Part shown: positions 54,001-64,000 of the stretch, one piece after another
Layout of the letters: each line of letters opens with the position of its first letter
Numbering within the stretch: position 1 is the first letter of the stretch
NCBI GenBank assembly: GCA_026545225.1
Contig: CM048849.1
Span: 50,146,336 to 50,210,335 of the forward strand
DNA: 64,000 nt
Direction of reading: 5' to 3'
Origin: Cornus controversa
Lineage: Eukaryota; Streptophyta; Magnoliopsida; Cornales; Cornaceae
Position numbers and translations under genes: made by a program
Notes under the pieces: generated by a model
Told to the model about the DNA's origin: nothing
What the model saw: the letters and a program-made list of their open reading frames with translations, nothing else
Databases searched by the model: none

Positions 54001-54300
54001 ATCTTGTTTCTCTCAGGGGCAAACCTCCTTTGCTTTTGCTTAACAGGGACACTCATGGGATCGACATTCAAAGAGTGTTCTGCCAGGGTGGGATTTATAC
54101 CTAGCATGTCGAGATGGCTCCAAGCAAATACGTCCATGTTTTCTCTAAGCACGCCGATTAGTTCTTCTTTTTCTTTCCCCTATAGAAGTGTCCTGATCTA
54201 AGTACTTTTATTCTTGTCTGGGCTTCCAAGTTAGACCTCTTGGAGTGTTCTACGGGCTAAGCGAATTTTTCCTCTTCCTCTCATTCGGATGTGCCATATT
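51070..54300 (-). pseudogene. Tat element pol: RT, RNase H x2, integrase
   Basis: Minus-strand pieces in order. RT N-terminal region MLRENMDVFAWSHLDMLGIN (54152 down), LLGAYSGYNQIPMNPRDEEK, and the catalytic AYIDDIVVKSK (about 53585). RNase H of the RT at about 52830-53110 (YSTAKKLVLALVHAKKKLRH). A second RNase H at about 52270-52830 (IYVDGSSSQIGLGAGIKV, NKLAEYKAILAGL). Integrase zinc-finger and core at 51778-52068 (DKCQKHARLLHQP, WGMDVVGILSTA). Integrase C-terminus to about 51090 (REAAQIRLAAYQ, KWEGPFEVIEVIGRGAYRL). Several stops and frameshifts. Confidence 0.8.
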
Positions 54301-54544
54301 TCTGTTATTGCTATTGGATGCTTTTTTCTAGGTTGGCCCCCACCTTCCTCGGTGTGCGCTTGATTGTCAGCGAATAACATTCATTCACTATCACTTAGTC
54401 GCCGAGGATATCCACCGTCCCTTTCCCATTTGGAGTTAAACATTTCATCACCTGGTGTAGGGTCGATGATACTCCGTACATTTTGTGGATCTATCCTCTT
54501 CCAATAATGAGATTGTAAGACGAGTGGACATCTACTATCATAAA

Positions 54545-54973
54545 TTATTTTCTCAGTGTTCTTTGTGCGGCAGTTATGGATAACGATATTATTCTGATTG
54601 GGGCGGCTCTGTTTTCGTCGAATCCCATAAATGGGCCCTCGGCTGGTCTAATCTGATCGTTTCTGATCCCTATTTGCTCGTAGACATTGAATGTCATTAT
54701 GTTAGAGCTAGATCCAGCATCAATGAGCACCCTTTTTATTCGATAGTTCACCACCAAAAGGCTGGTCACGAGTGGATCCTCATGAGGGAGATGTACTCTC
54801 ATTAGATCTGGATTTCCAAATGCGATTAGAATGTCTATTCCTTTATTTTGAACCAAGTTAAACTTCCCTAGCTTCTGCAATCTTTTCGCCTGACGGAGGT
54901 AAGACCTGTTAATGCTTCGATCCTCCTGAGCCACATGACCGTATATGATGTTGATCGTTCTGATTGGATTCAT
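54545..54973 (-). pseudogene. Tat element aspartic protease region
   Basis: A 142-codon open piece with the retroviral-type protease site LIDAGSSSNIM (VNYRIKRVLIDAGSSS), preceded by INIIYGHVAQEDRSINRSYL. Asp is present, with DAGSS in place of DTG. It links gag upstream and RT downstream and is part of a dead polyprotein. Confidence 0.7.
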
Positions 54974-55491
54974 ACTCTGGCTACCTTCCCCGTGACCAAT
55001 GGTCTGATGGTCTCCTTAACCCGACTGCTCTCTTGCTACGTACTAGGTGAGCCCTCCCTTAGCTATGATCGCTTATGTCTGTCCTCTCAAATTCTGACAT
55101 TCGTTGGTGGTGTGACCGTAATCATGGTGGAAAGCTCAATGTTTGCTGTCTTTATGTTTAGCCAGAATTCAGATAGGTGGTGGTGTTCAAAATATTCCCC
55201 TTCCCTTGTTTTCCTGGTACAGTCTAGCTAGGGTACACTTTAAGGGAGTGTTCTTTTCTTCAAATCTTGGTTTCTTCTCGGGCTTCGTTGGGACGAGAAG
55301 AACCTGTTCTGGACCTTTGGCTTAATCGTTTTCTCACTAGATTGAACGCCGACGCTTATCAAAGCCGATTTCTACTAACGTAACGCTTCATCCTCCTCAA
55401 GACTGAGGTATCCCTGAGCCTTTGTGTTCAGATCTCCCATAGTCTTAGGGGTTTTCTGATCAAGGAATAGTGGAATTTGAACCTAAAGATC
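54974..55491 (-). pseudogene. Tat element gag, C-terminal part
   Basis: Contains FHHDYGHTTNECQNL, the zinc-knuckle-like motif of Tat gag proteins (about 55085-55150). The leading Cys codon appears to have become TGA. Cut off at 55491 by the hAT insertion; the N-terminal part resumes at 57445. Confidence 0.65.
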
Positions 55492-55499
55492 ATGGCCAC

Positions 55500-56179
55500 T
55501 AGGGGTGCACAAAGAACCGAAACTGGAACAAAAATCGAGCAGAACCGTATCTGAACCAAACCGATCCGAACCGTTGCCTACGGTTTCGGTTCCGATTCTT
55601 AAAATTAGGAACCGTGACCAACGGTTCTGGTTCCAGGACCATAAGAACCGAACCGTTGGGTATTATGTATTTAATAAATATATATATAATATAGATAAAT
55701 TATATAATACATTTATGTAACCCTAAACATTTTTGTTCTTTGGCTCTCACTTCTCAGCTCCTCACACAGTAGTGATGGCCCTCGGTCTGAGTTCCGGCAT
55801 AAGCTTGTTCGTCTCTCGGTCACTCCGTTCGTCATCTCCGGCGCAGGCCATCACTCTTCACTCCGGCACAAATTCACAATCTAGATTATTGTATCCCTTT
55901 CTCTCCCTTTCTCTCTCACTCACTTTCTCTCTCTCGTCTCTACGAATCCACTGTCCCGCGCATCCTTGGACTCCGGCGTGACACTCCAACCACAGATTCC
56001 CCAACTTCATCTTCTTCCTCAGTTAGGGTATGTTGTTCTGGCTCTTCTTCTCCATCGATTTAGTGGATTTTACAGAAGTTTTGATAATAAAATCAAGTTC
56101 TGGATTTCTATTTTTTGAGTTGGAAGATCTATTTTTTGGTTGGTGTTTTCATCTGATTTTATGATTTCCAACTGTTTTG

Positions 56180-56219
<40 letters not shown>

Positions 56220-57436
56220 TTCCTGTTCGAATCTGGTAAGTGGTAACTTGGTATTGGATTACATTCGGGTTTGTTTAAGTAAAAATGAGGTGTCTTGTAT
56301 TTTTTTTTAACTTTTATTTCTGTAATATATATGATCATATATCCAAATATACATAATATCTTGAGGATCTATTTTATAATCATGTTTATTTATAACATTT
56401 TCATGAATAAATTAAAAAATATTTGTACAATGATTTCAATTCAAATTATAAGTTCATTTTTAACCATAGTATATATAAAACACATTCTGGAATGGATACC
56501 CAACAATGTCAAATCCACATTATGTGATATACTAATATCCCACCCACAAAATGTCATCTACGTACTTTCATTGGAAATTTGTTTATTGTTCTTGGAAATA
56601 TAAACTATATTTTTAAAATTTTTATTCTCGTCTGTTCATGGCTAGCTCAATTGTTTTTTGATTTTCTATATATTGTTCCTTTACTATAAGGTTTGAGTAG
56701 AAATGCAAAGAATTCTTGCAGAATATAGAAATTCCAAGTCTGATATCAAAAAATGACAACATCAGGAAGTTTTTCCATCTTGTTTATTAATTTATTTTTG
56801 AATTCAATCTAATAACTTGGAAAATATGATCTCCGAGTTCAAGTAATTGATTAATTATTTGGTCATTTCTTTTTAATTGTTTGCTACGTACATATAAATT
56901 GATCAACTTTGTTAAACAACTGAAGAATTAAACTCATTGATTGAAGACAGAGGTTGGAGAAGCCATATTCCCAACATTGAGGTTCTAATTCTCTTTTTGT
57001 TTTCAATCAGGTTTGTTGATTTTGTAAGTACTGGTCAGATTTGGAAGGGTCAATTCTTGTCGTCTGGTCCAGTGGATGGGCGGTCTGCAAATCTGGCTGT
57101 CCTATTTTTAGTTGTTCTTATGTTATTTTGGAGATTCATTAGTTTGCTCCTTCTAAATTTTATGTTATTATGTAAAATTATTGAGATTATTGATTAAACT
57201 TGGTTAAGACAAGTCATTTTAATTTTTATATTATATGGAATTGACAAATTTTTTTAATTGAATCATTAAAAAAAAAAATAACAAAAGAACCGTGGTTCGG
57301 AACCAAACCAAACTGTTCCCAACGGTTTGGTTCGGTTTCATCTCCCAACGGTTCCGATTCTGGTTCCAAAAAACAGGAACAGTTCCTGTTCCGGTTCCTC
57401 CAAGAACCGTAAAGAACCAAACCATGTGCACCCCTA
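55500..57436. mobile_element. non-autonomous hAT element nested in Tat gag
   Basis: 1,937 bp from TAGGGGTGCACA to its exact inverse TGTGCACCCCTA, bounded by identical 8-mers ATGGCCAC (55492-55499 and 57437-57444). Both TIR and TSD length are typical of hAT. AACCG/CGGTT words crowd both subterminal regions (55510-55660 and 57285-57420), as expected for transposase-binding sites. The interior has a CT-rich leader-like stretch, a TA microsatellite (56183-56216) and no transposase. The perfect TSD and TIRs show it is younger than its host. Confidence 0.92.
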
Positions 57437-57444
57437 ATGGCCAC

Positions 57445-58200
57445 CTTGAATGCCTCTACAGTTGCGGCTTGGTCACAACTGTCTATTAAGGACATTTCAA
57501 TATTAAACCTGGTGATGAAAGATTTCAAAGTCTCTCCCTTCGATTGTCTCATAGTGAAAAAGGATGATATGGTTTTCTTTTATCTGCGGCTGCCGATGTA
57601 TTATATGATGAACAGTTCGCACGGCCTGGTAAAGCTGGGGATCGTGCCTAATGGTTATAGCTTGAACCAGGTCAAAGCGGCTCCTGTCAGGCTGGTCGAA
57701 AAGATCTTACACATGAGGTTTTCGTCCTCGGCATACAACATCATCTTCTGTTATACGTGGAATAGATGGTCGACGGGGTCGGTTGTCCCGTCGAAATTTG
57801 TAAAGCTCGGGAGTACGAACTTCCTCGGGTTCAGTGATTTTAGTATTTCCTCTGTGAAGGGGACTGTATCACCTTACTAGTTACCTGAGTTGCCAGATCT
57901 GCTAGAGTCTGGTTTTTCAGGTCTTTGATATCGGCATTGACCTTTTCTAACCGTTTGGTGATTACATCAAACTGGGTGTTTAGTCTGACGGCATAAGACT
58001 CCAGTCGATCAGGAGTTCCTTCTTTTTACTAGGCGGAGTCATGTTCCTCGGAACCCTGTTGAGTAGGTGAGGAGCTCTCGGGTCATTTCCCCGAGAGCCG
58101 AGCTATCTTTTCCTAGAGTATCTCGTTACGTCGATTAGATTCCTCCAGTTGTTCTCGCATTTCTTGTAAAATATGTTCATGTGTGGGATTCTGCTCCATC
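57445..58200 (-). pseudogene. Tat element gag, N-terminal part
   Basis: Minus-strand reading gives the Retrotrans_gag pattern FDGTTDPVDHLFHV, MMLYAEDENLMCKIFSTSLT, GAALTWF, and later MRQSKGETLKSFITRFNIEM. Stops interrupt it. It is the 5' half of the gag gene split by the hAT insertion. Confidence 0.75.
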
Positions 58201-58293
58201 GTTCGGTTGTGGATAGGCGACTGATGTCCTATTACGATCCCGAAACATAACTGTACTGGCATAAATTCCAGAGGAACTTATGCGTATGTCGTT

Positions 58294-58311
58294 TCTCACA
58301 GACAGCGCCAA
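58294..58311 (-). other. primer binding site of the Tat element
   Basis: On the minus strand, TGGCGCTGTCTGTGAGAA begins about 3 nt inside the 5' LTR. The TGGCGC start is shared with many plant Ty3 elements primed by tRNAs ending in GCGCCA, such as tRNA-Asp. Confidence 0.55.
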
Positions 58312-58313
58312 AG

Positions 58314-58643
58314 TGTAAGTGCAAAAAATCGTCACCACACTTCGAATGCCCCCCTTCATTGTTCCTTAGTCTTTGTTTTTATAATCTCTTCCATTACGTA
58401 TGTTTTGCCTACAATTATTCCAGGTCTGGCGGTGGACGTAATTCTTTCCCGTGAGCTCTGCCACGATCAAAGGTTGATTTTAGGCATTGATTTGGCAGGT
58501 AATTTTGTTACGGCGATTTGGGGTTGATAGGTGTTTGATGACTTGGCAGGTGAAATTCTCTAGGTGACGTGGCGTCTAAGTGTCATCTGAGTTGGAATTT
58601 ACACGTCTCGTCCTTACTTAGTGGGTGAATTTTCCCTGCTATA
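58314..58643 (-). repeat. 5' LTR of Tat-type element
   Basis: 330 bp, paired with 47394-47752. Ends TTTTTTGCACTTACA on the minus strand; its first bases have mutated to TATAGC from TGTAGT. Compared with the 3' LTR it lacks a CT/A-rich insert near one end. Confidence 0.85.
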
Positions 58644-58648
58644 TGTAC

Positions 58649-59330
58649 CTGTCAAAATCTTACCTTCACTAGGACTCCTGAGAAGCAAGAATCCCCCCAC
58701 TCTACAAAAAGTAAGAGCTAGACATAACGGATGACTAGTAAATGAGTGAAGTCATCTATTTTTATCCCATCAACAGAAAAAGGTACTGAACGAAGTGACG
58801 AAGATAGCGGATGACTAGCAAACAAGCAGAGTCACCTATTTTTATCCCATCAACAAAAAAAAAAACTGAACGAAGTGACCAAGGCAAAGTGGCACTCGAA
58901 TGCTTGCAACTGGCTAAACATACCTAATATATGTCAATCAAAAGATGGAGCATCACGTGCGACAAAAGCCTTTATAGCAAGATCATCACAAACATCCACA
59001 TGGCGTGTATCCAGTCATGGACCAAGATCTCAAACACTATAAATAGAACTCATTTATGATGAGATCAAGGTCTTGCACTAACACAATTGATTTTCATACG
59101 TCTATCCGGCCCTATGCCATCTATACTTAACTTTACATTCTAGTGTAACTTACGTTTGCACTTCAATAGATCTACATGTTTTTCATAGTATAACTTGTAA
59201 CCCTAGGTTTACATTGCTTGTTATTTACTTGTTTTCACAGGGTAATTCTTCACTTAGGTTTACATTTCAATCTTGTAACCGGTAATCAATGGTTCAACTA
59301 GTGAAATTACAAATGTGCCCCTTGAGGGCA
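58649..59330. mobile_element. possible fragment of another LTR, with tandem duplication
   Basis: A word of about 80 bp containing GGATGACTAG and CTATTTTTATCCCATCAACA is present twice in tandem (about 58718-58880). TATAAATAGAACTC at 59038-59051 looks like an LTR TATA box and is followed by leader-like sequence. The beginning matches the left flank of the Tat element. No termini were identified. Confidence 0.35.
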
Positions 59331-60355
59331 CACTTGGAGCCAAACAATGGTTGTACAAAATGTTGGAACGAACAATCAAAGTAACAATATTCAATTATAA
59401 AAGCAAGTCATCACATAAATACAAGCCCAAGAGACAGGAGTTAAAACATGTATAAATAATTGATTAATCACAAAATTCCAAAAGACGGGAGTTATAAATA
59501 ACCCAAGAGTCTCCTTATTCATGAATAATTAAATGATATATTTAATCGCATAATCAACCAATTATGACCAATTAATTTTGTAACCAATGAAGAGAAATGA
59601 AAAGTCACAACTAAAATTTTAAAATATATATAATTTTGAAACACGTCCCAGTACAAAAATATGTTAAGTTTATGCAATGAACTGTGGAGTGAATTCATTT
59701 CCCATTCTTACTCAATTTCGTGATTAAAACATTAGACAAATTCCACGTAAGATTCTTACTAGTTGAAAGAAGTGGTAATTGTGAATGAGATTTTAATTGA
59801 TAATAATTTATTTTTGGACTTTATCCATTCAATAATATGTAAACTCACATCAAGATATTCTAAGATAAAAAATTTACTAAGATATCATTACTTAAATCTT
59901 CTAATAAGTGTAGTATTCAACTTACTTAGAGCATCTAGGTCTACAAATTATCGGAGTCTGAGCTTGCTACTATTCAAGCTTGAACTTAAGTTTAATTGTC
60001 GAGTTTGAGCTCAAGTCAAGCTCGTATAAGAATGTTTAAGCTCTACTTATTGTGTTTGTTCATAGATGACTAATGTTCTCGAACCTTAGTCCCGGATGTT
60101 CGGACTCACTCAATTATCAAACGAGTTTAAAATTAAACTCGAACTGAGCATAGGTGAGTTCATCAACAACAGGTTGGTTCATTTGCAACTCTAAAGCAAC
60201 CTAGTTCATACACGATTAGTACGCCAAACATTGGATAACGGGATGAGGATCCATGACATCCGCTGGTTCTCCGTTCTAACTTCTAACACATGAAAGGGTC
60301 ATTTTAGTAATATTACAGCATATAACTGTAAAGGTGTCGTAAGCAAACTATTATT
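59331..60355. other. intergenic, upstream of VPS28
   Basis: AT-rich, with no supported ORF. It contains the hAT-like relic listed separately at 59936. Confidence 0.4.
59936..60193. mobile_element. possible hAT MITE relic
   Basis: Left end TAGGTCTACAAATTATCGG and inverse right end TAGAGTTGCAAATGAACC form a degenerate TIR. The inside holds repeated GAGCTCAAG/AAGCTTGAAC-type words typical of such elements. The flanking 8-mers do not match well. Confidence 0.4.
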
Positions 60356-60359
60356 ATAT

Positions 60360-60478
60360 GAAATGCGAACAACTCCACACGCAACCTCTGTGTCCGCAAG
60401 TCCTTCCTCTCCCCTTCTTCTCCACCTGCAACACCCACCCCCTTCACATCATTCAAAGCCGCGTTTTCACACTCCGTA

Positions 60479-60531
<53 letters not shown>

Positions 60532-61071
60532 GATGTGACGTGTAATATTTATGTTCCATATGTATGCGTATACATTATTGTGTTGATTCTGTAAAACGCA
60601 TAATGGTTTCGTTCTTTTGAGGTATGATCTAGGGTTTTCGTTCTGAAATTAGGGTTTTTTGCATGACGCCCTTGTTTAGAAATTTAGGGTTCTGATAGAG
60701 GGGTTTTGTCTTCTATACATCGCATTGTTCTCTTCTGTTTGTTCTTATTTCATTAATTTGTTGTAACTTGTTACCAATTTATGTGGTTTCAAAGAATTTT
60801 CGGCGATTCTTCATTCTCTACTGCTGATAGTATTTTATTTATTCGTTGCGCGCACATAAAAACACACTTGTTTATGTGTCTCTCTCTATATATTATCTTA
60901 CAATCTTGTTGTATATCTATTTATATATATACAAGGTTAGTTTTATCTAATGGGTTTATAATGTGATTCTTTGTTCAGTGAAAAAGGCGGTCCTCTTTGC
61001 GCGTGTCCCGTTCTCTTCTCCATTCCAAATTTAAAGCCCTAATTGAACCAGACCTCTATTTATAATCTCTA
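60360..61071 (+). promoter_or_regulatory. VPS28 5' leader with intron
   Basis: A C-rich leader (60370-60475) ends at a donor CCG|GTAAGT (60476), followed by a CT then TA microsatellite. A pyrimidine-poor but plausible acceptor TTGTTCAG ends at 60978. The second leader part (60979-61071) runs to the ATG. A 5'UTR intron of about 503 bp is common in plant housekeeping genes. Inferred from splice signals only. Confidence 0.5.
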
Positions 61072-61701
61072 ATGGAGGTTAAGCTATGGAACGACAAGCG
61101 CGAAAGAGAGATGTATGAAAACTTTGCTGAGCTCTTCGCCATCATCAGAGCCACCGAGAAGCTTGAGAAGGCGTATGTTCGTGACATCGTTTCTCCAGCA
61201 GAGTACGAGGTTGAATGCCAAAAGCTGATTGCCCACTTCAAAACCCTAGCTTCCACACTCAAAGACACTGTTCCGAGCATTGAGCGCTTCCATGACACGT
61301 ACAAAATGGATTGCCCAGCAGCTTTAAACCGCCTTGTGACCTCAGGTGTGCCTGCGACGGTTGAGCACAGGACAGCTGCGTCAATGTCATCAAATACTTC
61401 GGCCGCCACTGTGGCTGAATGCGTGCAAAATTTTATTACGGCAATGGACTCACTGAAGTTGAACATGTTTGCTGTTGATCAGGTCTACCCGCTGCTTTCG
61501 GATCTGTCGGCTTCGCTCAACAAGCTTACCATTTTGCCTCCTGATTTTGAGGGGAAGACGAAGATGAAGGAGTGGATTGCAAGGCTGTCAAAGATGGGGG
61601 CAGCAGATGAGTTGACGGAGCAGCAGGCTCGGCAGCTTCACTTTGACCTTGAGTCATCTTACAACTCCTTTATGGCAGCATTGCCCACTGCTGGAACTTA
61701 A
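61072..61701 (+). CDS. VPS28: VPS28, ESCRT-I subunit
   Basis: Single coding exon, 209 aa, the usual plant length. VPS28 is part of ESCRT-I with VPS23/ELCH and VPS37, which sorts ubiquitinated membrane proteins into multivesicular bodies; its C-terminal domain contacts ESCRT-II. The N-terminal core (about 1-105) begins MEVKLWNDKREREMYENFAE and contains KLEKAYVRDIVSPAEYE. The C-terminal four-helix domain (about 112-205) has ECVQNFITAMDSLKLNMFAV and DQVYPLLSDL. No changes in key regions are visible. The ATG is the first in frame and starts the conserved sequence. Confidence 0.95.
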   Translation: MEVKLWNDKREREMYENFAELFAIIRATEKLEKAYVRDIVSPAEYEVECQKLIAHFKTLASTLKDTVPSIERFHDTYKMDCPAALNRLVTSGVPATVEHRTAASMSSNTSAATVAECVQNFITAMDSLKLNMFAVDQVYPLLSDLSASLNKLTILPPDFEGKTKMKEWIARLSKMGAADELTEQQARQLHFDLESSYNSFMAALPTAGT

Positions 61702-62261
61702 CTGAATATGGTATGTTTGTAAATAAGGGACAAAATGTTGTTTCATTTGGGTGGCTCTGATATATAGTGTTTTGTATTTCTGCAATTTGTTAGAACGTTA
61801 GTGATTCCTTGGAAGGGGTTATCTCTGATTTTGAAACATTTTACATGCTTTAGGAATGGCTGGCTTCTTGTTCCTTTACTGATATTATGTGCTAACTGAT
61901 TTCATATTGTATCATGAAAAGAATATGTGATTTATTTTGGCTTCTTAATGTTTATATTCATTTCCTCTTGTTTTGGAATGGTTAATAGTGCTTCAACACC
62001 ATTATAATTTATCAATTTTAGCTTTTCTTTACATGTCTTGTGGGTTCGGTGGTTGCTTGTTTATTGTAATATATAGTTCTTGCTGTTTCCTAGCTTTTCT
62101 TATGGAGGACATGATGGCAATTGTTTTCATTTTTACATTTAAAAATCATTCCTTCCATCTCGGTATAGTGGTTTGATGGAAGATTTTGATTAAATTTCTT
62201 ATGTTATTGTCAGCATTTAAAAAGCCTCATCATCCCATATTTCTTAATATAGGGGCTTATT
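61702..62261. other. VPS28 3' region
   Basis: A donor-like ATATGGTATGTT lies 7 nt after the stop, so a 3'UTR intron is possible. No other gene. Confidence 0.4.
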
Positions 62262-62360
62262 GCTTAGTGCAATGGTTAAAATTTTGGTTAATAAACTTGA
62301 GAATGTAGGTTTGATTTTGAGATCAGTCACTTTTTATAGAGTAGTAGGCTGGACAAGTAT
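62262..62360 (+). mobile_element. tRNA-derived SINE relic
   Basis: Box-A-like AGTGCAATGGTTA and box-B-like AGGTTTGATTTTGAG are about 40 bp apart, followed by ATCAGTCACTTTT and AGTAGGCTG. This order matches the common plant SINE plan (TGGTTAAAG, GGTTCGAGT, CAGCC-CTT, AAGGCTG). The ends are not resolved. Confidence 0.45.
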
Positions 62361-62542
62361 TGGGTAATGACCTTTTCTTAATCTTCAGCAGTTTAGACAT
62401 CAAAGCAATAAAGAAAGCATTAGAGCTCCTCTTATGCCATAGTTAATCCATCTGATCTGGGTGTTTTATCCCTGTTACATGTGTTAAAAGACTCCAGCAC
62501 CTCCTCTCTTGTAGAAGGTCAATCCAATCCGTTCATGTCTTG

Positions 62543-62702
62543 CCTCACTAATGGAGTTAATTTCAAACCCTCCCAATAGTTGTTATCTGCCAACTGCTTT
62601 GGAGAAGGGCCTTTCATTCCTGTCTGCGCCTCACTAATGGAGTTAAATTCAAACCCTCCCAATAGTTGTTATTTGCCAACTGCTTTGGAGAAGGCCTTTC
62701 AT
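62543..62702. repeat. 86-bp tandem duplication
   Basis: CCTCACTAATGGAGTTAA starts at 62543 and 62629. The copies differ at a few positions, and the second is cut near GCCTTTCATC. Confidence 0.85.
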
Positions 62703-64000
62703 CAAAGTGGATAATTCCTTTCACATCTGCTTTACTGCGCCTAGCTCCTCCCAGATAATAGTAATATGCCCAATGTGATTACCCTTATGTGTGCATTAGC
62801 AATTCTATGGAAGACTTTGTATTCTTTAACCACCACCACCCCCTCCCTCCCACCCTCTGGCCTTTTGTATTCTTTCCTTCTCCTTGAACCACAAGTTCTA
62901 GATTTCTGTAGGTATAATTTCTTAATATGACTCACTCTTAAAAGTTTCCTTTGTTATTTTACTTAAAAGCCCAGGACTGCCAAGTAGAAGCGTCGTCTTC
63001 TTGCATTTAGATCAAGCATGCTTCACATTGAGATCTTAAATAGCACCATCAAAATTATCATGGTTCCAAGTCTATATCCATGTTATTGTATCATATGCCT
63101 TAGTAAATAATCTTAAAAGAAAGCTAAAATGTTGAAGCATAAAGAAAGTTGCTGATATTTTTACCTGTTTATTGAAAGTTCATGCATGTTGTACAAGTTG
63201 CTTTAGACTTCTCTAGAACCATTTCCATGGACTATTCTCAAATTTTCTTTTACGAAATGCACCTTTTTCTAGTGTATGAGTAAACCTTGCAACTATGTTT
63301 GGAGGTTTTGGAGAGAAGAAAAGAAATGATAGTGATTATCCCTTTTAGGAGAGGAGAAAGGGACGGTGATAATCTATTCCTCATTTGGTACTTTTATGAG
63401 AGAAGGACGAAGGAAATCTGATAGTTCCTCCCTTGTCTAGCATTTTATAAGAAGGAAAACAAAGACATAATGTATTATTTTGTTAGTAGGAAGGGCAAAA
63501 TAGGAAATCACTTCTCATAAAGAACTAGAAATAAAACAAAAAATCACTAACTCATTTTTTCTCCCCTCCATCTTGCCATCTTTGGAAGGGTGAAATATGG
63601 GACTGGATGAGTGCCAATTTCGTCTCATTTGTTTTCTTTTCTCTTGGAATGAAACTCACAAATGAGAGAGAGTTACTCCCCCTCCCTACTTATCCCTTCC
63701 CTTAACCCCTCATTTCTTTGCAGTTTCTTCCTCCCAAACATAGTGTCAGGATCTCTACTGTTTGCATTTTCATGAATGATTTGCCGAAAAACAAAAGATA
63801 TAGTCATGAATGGAGCTGGCTTCATTCAGACGGAGACCAGACCAAATCAATATGTACCTAGTCGTATTCAACTTCTATTTTTTCATAATGGAAAAAGACT
63901 TCCTCTCCGAACCTACCAAAGAAGAACATAATTTAGGACTATTCCACTCGGTTATAGCATTCTTATACACCTCATGTCTTGCTCCTTTTCAATATCTGGC
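62703..64000. other. intergenic
   Basis: AT-rich with purine-rich (63300-63440) and pyrimidine-rich (63560-63740) parts that may be ends of a MITE but show no clear TIR. The minus ORF at 62741-62935 has no domain. No gene seen to the window end. Confidence 0.4.

Larger units (their letters stand above)
47394..58643 (-). mobile_element. decayed Ty3/gypsy retrotransposon, Tat lineage
   Basis: 11.25 kb including a 1.94-kb nested hAT, so about 9.3 kb of its own. In minus-strand order: 5' LTR (58314-58643), TGGCGC-type PBS, gag, protease, RT, RNase H, a second RNase H, integrase, 83-bp tandem array, an antisense ORF, PPT and 3' LTR (47394-47752). The second RNase H, the antisense ORF and the tandem repeats before the 3' LTR are Tat-clade traits. 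The flanking 5-mers GCTAC and TGTAC agree only in part. Many stops and frameshifts make it inactive. Confidence 0.85.

Noticed and set aside
57437-57880. Plus-strand 147-codon ORF at the hAT border
   Set aside because: It is antisense to Retrotrans_gag motifs read on the minus strand and begins in the hAT TSD.

Overview
This window is eudicot nuclear DNA. It is very AT-rich, and its protein-coding genes are plant-specific or typically plant: an F-box/FBA protein, two PR-10 (Bet v 1 family) proteins, an AGD5-type ARF-GAP, a DUF4408/DUF761 membrane protein and VPS28. Introns follow the GT-AG rule, and most of the sequence between genes is transposon debris. I cannot name the species; the PR-10 and F-box sequences look asterid-like, but that is only an impression.

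Layout. 1-820: tail of a Helitron ending in a hairpin and CTAG. 1862-2309: short TIR element. 3237-4367: intact F-box gene. 4816-5858 and 12092-13147: a duplicated block of about 1.05 kb, each copy carrying an intronless PR-10 gene with its own promoter. The 6.2 kb between them is filled by nested LTR sequence (6675-11275), a hAT transposase relic and a 190-bp MITE with a perfect 9-bp target-site duplication (TSD). 13330-14620: AT-rich tandem array containing a SINE. 16110-17764: broken RPA70-like gene, perhaps Helitron-borne. 18156-19135 and 19993-21167: two non-autonomous Mutator-like elements (MULEs), both with perfect 9-bp TSDs. 21293-29000: an eroding F-box/FBA cluster whose largest member has lost its F-box and has no usable ATG, followed by partial copies and a retrotransposon fragment.

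31900-38690: complete eleven-exon AGD5/NEVERSHED-like gene (468 aa). 38700-45500: intergenic, with a second copy of the interleaved MULE family (41631-42450) and a hAT-type MITE (42818-43398). 45635-46736: two-exon DUF4408/DUF761 gene. 47394-58643: decayed Ty3/gypsy element of Tat type on the minus strand. It has LTRs, primer-binding site (PBS), polypurine tract (PPT), gag, protease, RT, two RNase H domains, integrase, an 83-bp tandem array and a plus-strand (antisense) ORF. A 1,937-bp hAT element with a perfect 8-bp TSD is inserted in its gag. 61072-61701: intact VPS28 with a probable 5'UTR intron. The rest is intergenic, with SINE-like and tandem-duplicated sequence.

The intact genes are not a pathway. 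AGD5 and VPS28 both act in endomembrane trafficking, and PR-10 and F-box genes are often defence-related and found in clusters, but nothing here links them functionally. I found no clearly new biological system. The most unusual structures are the interleaved-inverted-repeat MULE family, the F-box-less FBA gene abutting a MULE, the start- and stop-flanking TA microsatellites of the PR-10 pair, and the Tat element's antisense ORF.
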